Shown here one piece after another: positions 17,499-25,608 of a DNA stretch of 42,353 nt (within the stretch, counting starts at the first letter, position 1; the number at the start of each line of letters is the position of its first letter). Made by a program: the position numbers and the translations under genes. The stretch comes from an uncultured Hyphomicrobiales bacterium. GTDB taxonomy: Bacteria; Pseudomonadota; Alphaproteobacteria; Rhizobiales; Beijerinckiaceae. Where the stretch lies: positions 1 to 42,353 of the forward strand of contig CAISJZ010000394.1 of assembly GCA_903885755.1 (NCBI GenBank). The letters run 5' to 3'. Under the pieces are notes generated by a model that was not told the origin of the DNA, did no database searches, and worked only from the letters and a program-made list of their open reading frames with translations.

Positions 17499-20007
17499 GC
17501 GCCAGATCGAACCCGACGACGCTGCTCGCGCGCGGCGCATCGGGACATGGATTTCTGGCTACCGGACCGTAACCGGCGTTCCCGATGAGTTGATCGGACC
17601 AGATGGTAACCCGCGACCTCACTGGCTGACGTTCCTGGAGACGCTCGCCGGTCTTGGCGACGACGATATCGAGCAACGCTTCGCCGCCGCCGGGCGCCGA
17701 ATCAATGACATGGGCGTCAGCTACCGCGTTCTTGGAGAGGCGCGGGAGCGCACATGGCGCCTCAGCCAACTGCCGCTGCTGTTGCCTGAAGCCGAATGGA
17801 GCGAGATCGCCGCCGGGATCGCCCAACGCGCCGAATTACTCGATCTCGTCCTGAAGGACGTCTATGGCGATGGACGGCTTGTCGCAGAAGGCGCGGTGCC
17901 AGCGGCCACGGTCGCGGGATCGCAGGACTTCATCCGGCCCATGCGAGGCGTGGCGCCGCCCGGCGGTCGCTGGCTGCGATTTTACGCGGCTGACATCGGG
18001 CGTGGACCCGACGGCAAATGGTGGGTGCTGGGCGATCGCGCCCAGGCGCCTTCCGGTTCCGGCTATGCCTTGCAGAACCGGCTAATTCTGTCGGGCACCT
18101 TTCCGACCCTCTATCAGGACATGAACGCGCAACGCCTCGCGCCATTCTTCCGCGACTTTCGCGCCGGTCTGGCGGGCTCGGCACAGCGCAGCGAGCCGCG
18201 CATCTGCCTTCTGACGCCAGGTCCTTACAGCGAGACCTACGCGGAACAGGTCAATCTGGCCCGCTATCTCGGGCTTCTGCTCGTTGAAGGCGAGGATCTC
18301 GTCACAAGCGAAGGTAAGCTCTACGTGCGCACGATAGCGGGCCTTAAACGCGCCGACGTCCTGTGGCGACGCGTGGACGCCGACTGGTGCGACCCGCTTG
18401 AACTGAACGCGGGCTCACGGTTGGGCGTGCCCGGACTGCTGGACGCCATCCGCCAGGGATCGGTCGCCGTGGCGAACATGCCCGGCTCGGGCCTCATCGA
18501 GTCGCGCGCTCTGATGAGCTTTCTGCCATCGCTCGCCAAGCGTTTGCTCGGCGAGGACCTGCGGCTTCCCAACGTCGCGACCTGGTGGTGCGGCCAGGAG
18601 CAGGAGCGCGAGGAAATCCTCGATTCCCTCGACGAGCGCGCGATCAGCGGCGCTTTCGTCGACCGGATGCCAGGCTTTCCCGATCGCGACGCGATGGTCG
18701 GCACGGAACTCGACCCTGATACGCGCGCGCGCCTTGTCGCCGCGATCCGCGACCGCGGAATGGATTTTGTCGGGCAGGAAGTCGTGCGGCTGTCGACGAC
18801 GCCGACATGGAACGATGGCGTTCTGTCGCCGCGCCCCTTCGCCTTGCGCGTCTTCGCCGCCGCCACCGCCGATGGCTGGAAAGTCATGCCCGGCGGATTC
18901 TGCCGGATTTCCGATCGCCTTGATGTCCGCGCGGTGTCCATGGACGCGGGCGCGCAATCCGCCGATGTCTGGGTGCTCGGCGAGCGGCTCGCGGAACCGA
19001 CAACCCTGTTGCCGCCGACCGATGGCGGGCACATTGTCCGGGTGCTGGGCAGCCTGCCAAGCCGGGCCGCCGACAACCTGTTCTGGATGAGCCGCTATCT
19101 CGAACGGGCCGAGGCCACGTTGCGAATCGTCCGCAGCCTCTGCAACCGGATGACCGACGCCCGCTCGGTCGGTCAGGGCGGCCACGAACCGATCGAGGAT
19201 CTCCGCCGTCTTCTCGTGGCGTGGGGCGCGGTCTCCGAGGAATCCCTCGAGGAACCGCCCGCAGAAACCGCGCGCGCCGCCGCGACCGATATTGAGGAAT
19301 ATGGCTCGGTCCTGTCCATCGCGCGTCAAACCAAGCACGCCGCCTCGATCATTCGCGAGCGACTGTCGCAGGATGTCTGGCAATTGCTTGGCCGGCTGGA
19401 AAATAGATTGGAACAGCTCGCGCGACATGCCGCGTCCGAACCCGAAATTCTGGAACATGCCGAACGCGCGCTGCATACACTCGCGGCGCTGTCCGGTCTC
19501 ATCAACGAAAACTTCAACCGCGTCGCTGGCTGGAGCTTTCTCGACATGGGAAAGCGCGTCGAGCGCGCCATCAATACGTGCCGGTTCGCCCGCCAGTTCG
19601 CGGACGCACAGGCCACGATGGAGTCTCTCGATACGCTCATGGAGCTGATCGATTCACAGATCACCTACCGCTCGCGATACCTCGCGGGCGCGGCGCTGGC
19701 TCCGCTGCTCGACATGGCGATTCTCGATCCCTTCAATCCACGTTCGGTTGGATTTCAGGTGGCTCGTATCGACGACCATCTCGCCGCCTTGCCCTCCCTG
19801 CTGGACGACGGCGTGATGGAGCCGCAGCGACGCCTCGTCGTGCGCCTGCGCGCCGAGCTTGAATCCGAGGACGCCCGCAAGCTCGACTCCACGCGTATTC
19901 TGTCGATCGAGCAGCGTTTGATGCAGCTCGCCGAAGCCATCGGCGATCGCTATTTCTCCCAGGGCGCCCGTATCGAGCGCGTCGACAAGGCGTCCGGTCT
20001 CGCGTGA
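17488..20007 (+). CDS. circularly permuted ATP-grasp / alpha-E fusion protein
   Basis: An 839-residue cytosolic protein. Residues 1-about 510 match the circularly permuted type 2 ATP-grasp family, with segments such as [43 protein letters not shown] and [12 protein letters not shown]. These ligases join a carboxylate to an amine using ATP. From about 520 ([19 protein letters not shown]) to the end is the helical alpha-E domain (DUF403), which usually exists as a separate protein of about 310 residues. The start is inferred as TTG at 17488: GGAGGA lies just upstream and the alignable sequence begins near it. It overlaps the DUF2126 gene by 11 bases and the next gene by four (GTGA), so translation is probably coupled. 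Confidence 0.9.
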   Translation: MPFKRQIEPDDAARARRIGTWISGYRTVTGVPDELIGPDGNPRPHWLTFLETLAGLGDDDIEQRFAAAGRRINDMGVSYRVLGEARERTWRLSQLPLLLPEAEWSEIAAGIAQRAELLDLVLKDVYGDGRLVAEGAVPAATVAGSQDFIRPMRGVAPPGGRWLRFYAADIGRGPDGKWWVLGDRAQAPSGSGYALQNRLILSGTFPTLYQDMNAQRLAPFFRDFRAGLAGSAQRSEPRICLLTPGPYSETYAEQVNLARYLGLLLVEGEDLVTSEGKLYVRTIAGLKRADVLWRRVDADWCDPLELNAGSRLGVPGLLDAIRQGSVAVANMPGSGLIESRALMSFLPSLAKRLLGEDLRLPNVATWWCGQEQEREEILDSLDERAISGAFVDRMPGFPDRDAMVGTELDPDTRARLVAAIRDRGMDFVGQEVVRLSTTPTWNDGVLSPRPFALRVFAAATADGWKVMPGGFCRISDRLDVRAVSMDAGAQSADVWVLGERLAEPTTLLPPTDGGHIVRVLGSLPSRAADNLFWMSRYLERAEATLRIVRSLCNRMTDARSVGQGGHEPIEDLRRLLVAWGAVSEESLEEPPAETARAAATDIEEYGSVLSIARQTKHAASIIRERLSQDVWQLLGRLENRLEQLARHAASEPEILEHAERALHTLAALSGLINENFNRVAGWSFLDMGKRVERAINTCRFARQFADAQATMESLDTLMELIDSQITYRSRYLAGAALAPLLDMAILDPFNPRSVGFQVARIDDHLAALPSLLDDGVMEPQRRLVVRLRAELESEDARKLDSTRILSIEQRLMQLAEAIGDRYFSQGARIERVDKASGLA

Positions 20008-20885
20008 TTTACGATATCCGACACATCACGACCTATCGCTATGCCGCGCCGGTCGCCTCGGCGCGCTGCTCAATTCGCCTGTGGCCGCGCCAGGATTCCG
20101 ACCAGACGGTAATCAGCGCCGGAATCGACGTAACGCCCGCGCCAGTGCAGCGGCGGGAAAGCGTCGACTTTTTTGGCAACCGCGTCATCGAGGCGCGAAT
20201 CGGTTCGCCCCACACGAAACTGCGTATCGAACTCGCCGCGCGAGTCGACGTGCGACGCGCGCAGACGCCAGCCCCGGGTCTGACGCCGGCCTGGGAGCTG
20301 GCCCGCGACGCCGCGATCGACATGCAATCGCTCGACACCATGGCTCCCGTCCATTTTGTTTTCCCCAGTCGCCGCGTTGCCCTGAGCGATTCGATTACGA
20401 CTTATGCCCGCGAAAGTTTTTCGGCCGGGCGGCCCGTGCTTGAGGGCGCGGCGGACATGATGCGCCGAATCCACGCGGAGTTTTCCTACGATCCCGAAGC
20501 AACCGAAGTCTCGACGCCGCTCGCGGAGGCGTTCCAGAGACGCGGCGGCGTTTGCCAGGATTTCGCGCATATCATGATCGCCGGGCTGCGCGGACTGGGT
20601 CTCCCCGCCGCCTATGTCAGCGGCTATCTCCGAACCATCCCGGCGCCGGGCAAGCCACGCCTTGAAGGCGCGGATGCCTCGCACGCCTGGGTCGCGGTCT
20701 GGTGCGGCCCCGTATTCGGCTGGCTGCAGCTTGATCCGACAAACGCGCTCATTGTCGGCAATGACCATATCGTTATCGCGATCGGGCGGGATTACGCCGA
20801 TATCTCACCGATCCATGGTGTCATTCTGGCCTCTGGCAAGCAAAGCCTCGATGTCAGCGTCGACGTGAAGGCCGTCGACGCCTGA
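20004..20885 (+). CDS. transglutaminase-like protein 3 of the amidoligase cluster
   Basis: A 293-residue cytosolic protein with the same N-terminal module as its two cluster mates ([16 protein letters not shown]) and an intact transglutaminase-fold triad: C184 in GGVCQDFAHI, H227 in ADASHAWVAV and D244 in WLQLDPTNA. The C-terminal NDHIVIAIGRDYADISPIHG is typical of this subfamily. The start GTG overlaps the previous TGA (GTGA). The TGA at the end abuts the stop of the convergent methyltransferase-fold gene within a TGATCA palindrome. It probably acts as a peptidase or amidase on the product of the ATP-grasp/alpha-E and DUF2126 ligases; that is inference from the conserved gene association. 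Confidence 0.9.
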   Translation: MIYDIRHITTYRYAAPVASARCSIRLWPRQDSDQTVISAGIDVTPAPVQRRESVDFFGNRVIEARIGSPHTKLRIELAARVDVRRAQTPAPGLTPAWELARDAAIDMQSLDTMAPVHFVFPSRRVALSDSITTYARESFSAGRPVLEGAADMMRRIHAEFSYDPEATEVSTPLAEAFQRRGGVCQDFAHIMIAGLRGLGLPAAYVSGYLRTIPAPGKPRLEGADASHAWVAVWCGPVFGWLQLDPTNALIVGNDHIVIAIGRDYADISPIHGVILASGKQSLDVSVDVKAVDA

Positions 20886-21575
20886 TCAGCGAGTGACGCT
20901 GATCGATTTCGTCGCGAACCAGATGACATGGCGGGCGCCGCCACGTTTGCCGTCGGCGTGAACGCGGATTTCATCGACATCAAATCCCGCGCGCTTCAGG
21001 CGCTTGGGAAAATGTGCGTCTGGTCCCGAGGACCAGACCGCCAGAATTCCGCCAGGCCGCAGCGCGGCGCGCGCCGCCCGCAATCCATTGGTGTCATAGA
21101 GGCCATCGTTGGAAGCGCGTGTCATCGCCTCCGGCCCATTATCGACATCGAGCAGAATCGCATCGAAACCGGATCGCTCGATCTGGATAAGAGCGCCGAC
21201 ATCGCTCGCGACAATGTTGGCGCGGGGATCGCCCAGGCTGTCGCCGAACAGTTCCGCCATGGGGCCTTTCGCCCAGGCGATCACGGCGGGCGACAGTTCC
21301 GCGACAACAACATATGCGTCAGAGCGCAAGACGCCGAGCGCGGCGCGGAAGGTAAAGCCCATGCCCAAGCCGCCGATCAACAGGCGCGGGCGCTCGCGCC
21401 CACCGAGACGCGCGCAGGCGATCGTCGCCAACGCTTCCTCCGAACCGCGAAGGCGGCTGTTCATGAGCTCGTTGACGCCAAGCCGGATCGAGAACTCCGC
21501 GCCGCGTCGCCACAGCTTCAAAATCTCCGCATCGCCGGGCACTTGCGCGCTATCGAGAAGAATCCAGGGAATCAT
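20886..21575 (-). CDS. spermidine-synthase-like / SAM-dependent methyltransferase-fold protein
   Basis: A 229-residue cytosolic Rossmann-fold protein. RLLIGGLGMGFTFRAAL forms the glycine-rich cofactor loop, VVVAELSPAVIAWAKG the acidic ribose-binding strand, and DAILLDVDNGPEA the next conserved Asp strand. This is the layout of spermidine synthases and their uncharacterised relatives. The N-terminal part is short, so a true aminopropyltransferase is not certain. I chose the ATG at 21575, where homologous sequence (MIPWILLDSAQVPG) begins; the frame runs to 21653. It is convergent with, and directly abuts, the amidoligase cluster. A shared function is possible but not indicated by operon structure. 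Confidence 0.75.
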   Translation of the reverse strand: MIPWILLDSAQVPGDAEILKLWRRGAEFSIRLGVNELMNSRLRGSEEALATIACARLGGRERPRLLIGGLGMGFTFRAALGVLRSDAYVVVAELSPAVIAWAKGPMAELFGDSLGDPRANIVASDVGALIQIERSGFDAILLDVDNGPEAMTRASNDGLYDTNGLRAARAALRPGGILAVWSSGPDAHFPKRLKRAGFDVDEIRVHADGKRGGARHVIWFATKSISVTR

Positions 21576-21726
21576 GTGGGCTCTTGGGTAATCCCGCGCG
21601 GACGTGAGCCGCGGCCGATCGCCAGATCGCGCTTCACGGCCATCGTTGATCATACTACGGTTATGTGAAAGCTCTACCTATCGCTGATCAAGGGCGACCG
21701 ACAAACACGGGGCGGGAGGGATTGTC

Positions 21727-22824
21727 ATGAAGATCACGAGCGTCGACTCCTTTTTTATCGGGATCCCCTACGAGCACGGAGCGCCCAAGCCGGTGCTTCC
21801 GACCGCCGACGGGCGAACCACGCAGGACGCCGTTTATGTGCGCGTCGAAACCGACGCGGGCATTGTCGGTTGGGGCGAGGCCTTTGGATTCGGGGCCTGC
21901 CGCATGAGCCATCTCGCTATCCAGCGCGTTGTCGCGCCGCTGGCCGTCGGACGCGATCCCACGGATATCCCCACCCTGATGACCGATCTCTTCCGGCGCA
22001 CCCATGGCATGTCGCGCAATGGACCGGTGGCTTACGCGCTGTCGGGGCTTGATATCGCGCTGTGGGACATCGCGGGAAAGATCGCGGGGAAACCCGTTCA
22101 CGCCTTGCTCGGCGACACGAAAAAGCAGCGCATTCCCGCCTACGCCAGCCTGATCCGGCTCGACACGCCTGAATATGTGCGGCGCGTTTCCGCGACCGCG
22201 ATCTCGCGCGGCTTCCGGCACATCAAGCTGCACGAACGCGAGGTCGCGACGGTCGCCGCCGCGCGCGAGACTATCGGTCCCGATGTCGCGCTCATGCTCG
22301 ACACCAACTGCACCTGGGATTTCCGTCGAGCGCGGGAAATGTGCGACTTGCTGCGCCCCTACAATCTCACATGGCTGGAGGAACCAGTTTATCCGCCGGA
22401 CGATTTTGAATCGCTCGCGCGATTGCGTCGCGATAGTGGGACCCGCATCGCGGCTGGCGAAAATCTCGGCAATCTCATGGACGCCCGCCACGCCTTCGCC
22501 ACCGGCGCGCTTGATATCGCGCAACCCGACCTCGCCAAGATGGGCGGCATTACCGAAATCTGGAAACTGATCGGCGAGGCGCGCGCAGCGGGCGTCGAGG
22601 TCGAGCCACATTCGCCCCTGTTCGGTCCGGCGCTGATCGCGACGTTGCATGTCATCGCCGCCGTCCCCGAGGACATTCTCTGCGAATTCTATTTCGCCGA
22701 CCTTGAAGCAAACCCGCTCGGACCGATGGCGAGCCCGAAGGACGGGTTCTTCGCGATCCCCAACGGCCCCGGCCTTGGCTTGAGCGTCGACGAGTCCCTT
22801 CTCTCGAAATACCGCATCGATTAG
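21727..22824 (+). CDS. mandelate racemase / muconate lactonizing enzyme family protein
   Basis: A 365-residue enolase-superfamily enzyme, with an N-terminal capping domain followed by a modified TIM barrel. These enzymes abstract a proton next to a carboxylate, usually for acid-sugar dehydration or racemisation. The three Mg2+ ligands are D192 (LMLDTNCTW), E218 (WLEEPVYPPDD) and E245 (IAAGENLG). The second strand has K167-x-H169 (HIKLHE) in place of the more usual KxK. Further candidates are D268/K271 (QPDLAKMGG) and H295 (EVEPHSP). The substrate is not assignable. The ATG has a strong GGGAGGG site upstream. It stands alone on the + strand at the left edge of the catabolic region. Confidence 0.9.
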   Translation: MKITSVDSFFIGIPYEHGAPKPVLPTADGRTTQDAVYVRVETDAGIVGWGEAFGFGACRMSHLAIQRVVAPLAVGRDPTDIPTLMTDLFRRTHGMSRNGPVAYALSGLDIALWDIAGKIAGKPVHALLGDTKKQRIPAYASLIRLDTPEYVRRVSATAISRGFRHIKLHEREVATVAAARETIGPDVALMLDTNCTWDFRRAREMCDLLRPYNLTWLEEPVYPPDDFESLARLRRDSGTRIAAGENLGNLMDARHAFATGALDIAQPDLAKMGGITEIWKLIGEARAAGVEVEPHSPLFGPALIATLHVIAAVPEDILCEFYFADLEANPLGPMASPKDGFFAIPNGPGLGLSVDESLLSKYRID

Positions 22825-22920
22825 GCCAGCATCGGGCGGATGGAATTTCCCTCGGGAAAGGTCTATGAGCACCGGGACGTAACGGCCGTCGCTCCAGCAT
22901 GGCCCAACAGGGGACATCCG

Positions 22921-23145
22921 ATGGCGAAGAAACCCGGCAGCAAGGCTGAATTTATTCTGTTCGACGTGACCTACGAGGACGGCAGCCAGCGTTCGAACCG
23001 GCGCGTACCGGCGCAGTTGCTCGGCGGTCTCGATGGCGACCTCGCGGCCAAGGCGGAAATCGAGGCGCAGGACCGCAAGATCGCGGAAATGTCGCAACTC
23101 GCGCCTTTGAGCATCAAGTCGCTGAAACGCGCCAAGACGAAGTAA
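22921..23145 (+). CDS. small conserved-type protein of unknown function
   Basis: A 74-residue charged protein: MAKKPGSKAEFILFDVTYED is followed by GSQRSNRRVP, then a helical acidic/basic segment and a lysine-rich end (SLKRAKTK). I recognise no family. A beta-hairpin (residues 9-28) then a helix is plausible. The ATG at 22921 is chosen because GGGGA lies upstream and the sequence before it reads like non-coding DNA; the frame runs back to 22840. It could be co-transcribed with the enolase-superfamily gene about 95 bases upstream, and it ends just short of the convergent Rieske oxygenase gene. Confidence 0.55.
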   Translation: MAKKPGSKAEFILFDVTYEDGSQRSNRRVPAQLLGGLDGDLAAKAEIEAQDRKIAEMSQLAPLSIKSLKRAKTK

Positions 23146-23158
23146 CCTGTGATCCGGA

Positions 23159-24430
23159 TCACCATTTCGCCTTGGTTCGCGGCTCGAAGACCTCGCGCCA
23201 ATCGGTTCCGGCCTTCACGAAATCATCGTAGGCCCGCATGTTGTTGTGCGTCGCCGGATCAAGGCCGGGCGGCGTCCCGCCCTCCGCGGCGATGTCGATT
23301 GCCTTGAGCAGCATGCTGCGCATGGCGATGATCGCCCGGTCTGTCGCGCCAAGATGCTCCTTCGAGCGATCCACGATCCGGCCCATGCCTTCCTGCAGCG
23401 CGAAGTCCTGCGTGTTGATTCCCGTGATCCCGGTATAGACCTTCGCGCGCTGCAATTCGCGATCGATCAAATAGTCATTCGAGCGGTTCTTCTTCAGTTT
23501 GAAGGTGCCGGGAATCATCTCGCCGGGGCCGCGACCATAGAAGGTCTCAGTATGCTCGCGATGTTCGTCCGACAGCGCGACGCTTTCGTCATAGCCATGG
23601 TGCCAGTTGTAGACGTAGGTGGTTTCATCATCGATCGGGACCCAGACATGCCCGTCGAGCGCCGGCATCTTGCGCCGCGCGCCGCTGAATTCATGAATGC
23701 CGCCGCGCATCTGCTGAAATGGCATGACGTAATGATAAAGCCGGATATACACGTCGCCCTGGCCCATCTGCCGCGTCGAAACGTAGTTGTATCCATAAGC
23801 CGTCGGATTGACGTCGAGGCGCGGCGACCTGTCGAGCAGGCGCGGATCGGTCTTCGACGACATGTTGTTGTTATGGGCGTATGAGGAATGGGCAGTGTCG
23901 AGGCCGCCTTCCAGCGCCTGGAGATAATTGCATTCCTCGTAGGTCTTCGAGACGTGCAGATGGGTCGGCGGCACGCGCAGCCATTCGTAATCGGGCGGCG
24001 ACGGCTTCTTCTCCGATGGCCCCAAGTAGGCCCATACCACGCCTCCCTTCTCCACTGTCGGATAGGCCGTGATCTTGGTCTTTTCCTTCATGATGTCATT
24101 GCCGGGCTCGGTCGGCATGTCGGTGCAATCGCCATTGCGATCGAATTTCCAGCCGTGATAGGCGCAGCGAATGCCGCACTCCTCGTTCCGACCGAAGAAG
24201 AACGGCGCGCGCCGGTGCGGGCAATAGGCGTCGACCAGACCAACTTCGCCATTGCTGTCACGGAACGCCAGCAGATCCTCGCCAAGCAGGCGCACGCGAA
24301 CCTGCGGCCCATCCCTTTCCGGCACTTCCGACGAGAGCACGGCGGGCTGCCAGTACAGGCGAAACAGAATTCCGGCCGGCGTACCGGGTCCGACGCGAGT
24401 GATCCGTTCGTTCTGTGCTGGCGTCAGCAA
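23159..24430 (-). CDS. Rieske non-heme iron oxygenase, large subunit (phthalate 4,5-dioxygenase-like)
   Basis: A 423-residue ring-hydroxylating oxygenase. The Rieske 2Fe-2S site is C70-x-H72 (CPHRRAP) and C89-x2-H92 (CAYHGWKF). The catalytic domain has its mononuclear iron histidines H181 and H186 in GGLDTAHSSYAHN; the third ligand should be a later Asp. Length and the opening RVGPGTPAG match the phthalate dioxygenase/aromatic-acid branch of single-type oxygenases. The start is TTG at 24430, with GAGGGAG five bases upstream; there is no suitable ATG before the Rieske domain. No reductase gene is adjacent. A paralogue is at 29264-30463. The gene is divergent from the phosphotriesterase-family gene. 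Confidence 0.9.
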   Translation of the reverse strand: MLTPAQNERITRVGPGTPAGILFRLYWQPAVLSSEVPERDGPQVRVRLLGEDLLAFRDSNGEVGLVDAYCPHRRAPFFFGRNEECGIRCAYHGWKFDRNGDCTDMPTEPGNDIMKEKTKITAYPTVEKGGVVWAYLGPSEKKPSPPDYEWLRVPPTHLHVSKTYEECNYLQALEGGLDTAHSSYAHNNNMSSKTDPRLLDRSPRLDVNPTAYGYNYVSTRQMGQGDVYIRLYHYVMPFQQMRGGIHEFSGARRKMPALDGHVWVPIDDETTYVYNWHHGYDESVALSDEHREHTETFYGRGPGEMIPGTFKLKKNRSNDYLIDRELQRAKVYTGITGINTQDFALQEGMGRIVDRSKEHLGATDRAIIAMRSMLLKAIDIAAEGGTPPGLDPATHNNMRAYDDFVKAGTDWREVFEPRTKAKW

Positions 24431-24602
24431 GGCGCGCTCCCTCGGCGGTTAGTGGCTGGATTGCGGGCGCATGACGCCCTAAACCCATTTGACGCCTTGT
24501 CACGCCAGCAGGTTCGGCTTGTCAATGGCCTTGCCGTCCGGTGTCTTTGCTTGGCGGGCAAACGGCTTTATCGTCCGGGCCAAGGCGTCTGGAGGAAATG
24601 AA

Positions 24603-25520
24603 ATGGCCGGGAAAATCCGAACCGTGACCGGGGATGTTGATCCGCCCGGCGGCGCGGTCATGATCCACGATCATATCCAGATCGACCTGTCGGAAACTAA
24701 GGGCCCCGAGACGGTTCTGGGCACGACGGACGAGGCCGATGTCATCGCTGACATCATCCACGCGCGCGAACGCCACGGTCTGACATTGATGACGGATGTT
24801 ACGGTTCCCGGTTCGGGTCGCGATGTCAGGGCGCTCAAGCGCATCGCGGAATCCACGGGCGTCGGGATCGTCGCTGCGACCGGCTTTTACTGGGAGCCAA
24901 TTCACCCCGCCGTGATCGAGGGAACCATCGACAGCCTGCGCCGCGCGATGGTCCGCGAGATCGAAGTCGGCGTGGATGACACGCGCGTTCGGTGCGGTGT
25001 CATCAAGATCGGTACGATCAAGGGGCAGCCACCCGAACCCGCCGCGCGCGTGTTTCAGGCCGCCGCGCTCGCCTCGCGTGACACTGGCGCCGCCATTATC
25101 ACGCACACCGCGACGCCCGATCAGGCGCAATGGCAGATCGACCAGCTTGAACGCGGCGGCGCCGACCTGTCGCGCGTCCTGATCAGCCACCTCCACAATT
25201 TCGGCGACATTGACGCCCTTCTGCCCCACGCGCGGCGTGGTGTCAGCTTTGGTTTCGACCAGATCGGTTTCGCGAAGGGGCCAACCTACGAAGACTACGC
25301 GGCTCTGGTCGTTAAGTCCGCGCGGGCGGGGCTCCTCTCGCGGACGCTTGTCGCCTCCGACGTCGCGCGTCGCGCCCGCCTCATGCGGCACGGAGGCACG
25401 AGTTACGCCACCATTTTTTCAGAATTTCAGCCGCTGCTGCGTGCCCACGGCCTAGACGACGCGCGGCTGCGAATGTTGTTCCACGACAACCCGGTCCGAC
25501 TACTGACCCTCGCCGCGTGA
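24603..25520 (+). CDS. php: phosphotriesterase-family metal-dependent hydrolase
   Basis: A 305-residue TIM-barrel amidohydrolase of the PTE/Php family. Metal ligands are visible in order: H22-x-H24 (MIHDHI), K135 (GVIKIGTIKG, the carboxylated lysine), H168 (IITHTATP), H196 (ISHLHNFGD) and D253 (VASDVAR). The family includes lactonases and carboxylesterases as well as rare true phosphotriesterases, so a lactonase role in the surrounding catabolic set is plausible but unproven. The symbol is only a family label. The start at 24603 follows a GGAGGA site; the frame extends back to 24489 without family sequence. About 170 bases separate it from the divergent Rieske gene. Confidence 0.88.
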   Translation: MAGKIRTVTGDVDPPGGAVMIHDHIQIDLSETKGPETVLGTTDEADVIADIIHARERHGLTLMTDVTVPGSGRDVRALKRIAESTGVGIVAATGFYWEPIHPAVIEGTIDSLRRAMVREIEVGVDDTRVRCGVIKIGTIKGQPPEPAARVFQAAALASRDTGAAIITHTATPDQAQWQIDQLERGGADLSRVLISHLHNFGDIDALLPHARRGVSFGFDQIGFAKGPTYEDYAALVVKSARAGLLSRTLVASDVARRARLMRHGGTSYATIFSEFQPLLRAHGLDDARLRMLFHDNPVRLLTLAA

Positions 25521-25608
25521 CCCAAACCCCGCAATGGACGTATACCCGCAATTCATGAAATAAGACGCTCCACACTTGGCCATGGAGCCATGACTCTCGG
25601 GAGGATCG

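Noticed and set aside
14313-17540. 1075-codon open frame on the minus strand opposite the DUF2126 gene
   Set aside because: The translation is Arg/Gly/His-rich without recognisable domains and mirrors the codon pattern of the plus-strand gene, which has clear family motifs. It is an antisense shadow typical of GC-rich DNA.
23246-23884. Plus-strand frame inside the first Rieske gene
   Set aside because: It lies antisense to a complete Rieske oxygenase with all ligands in place.
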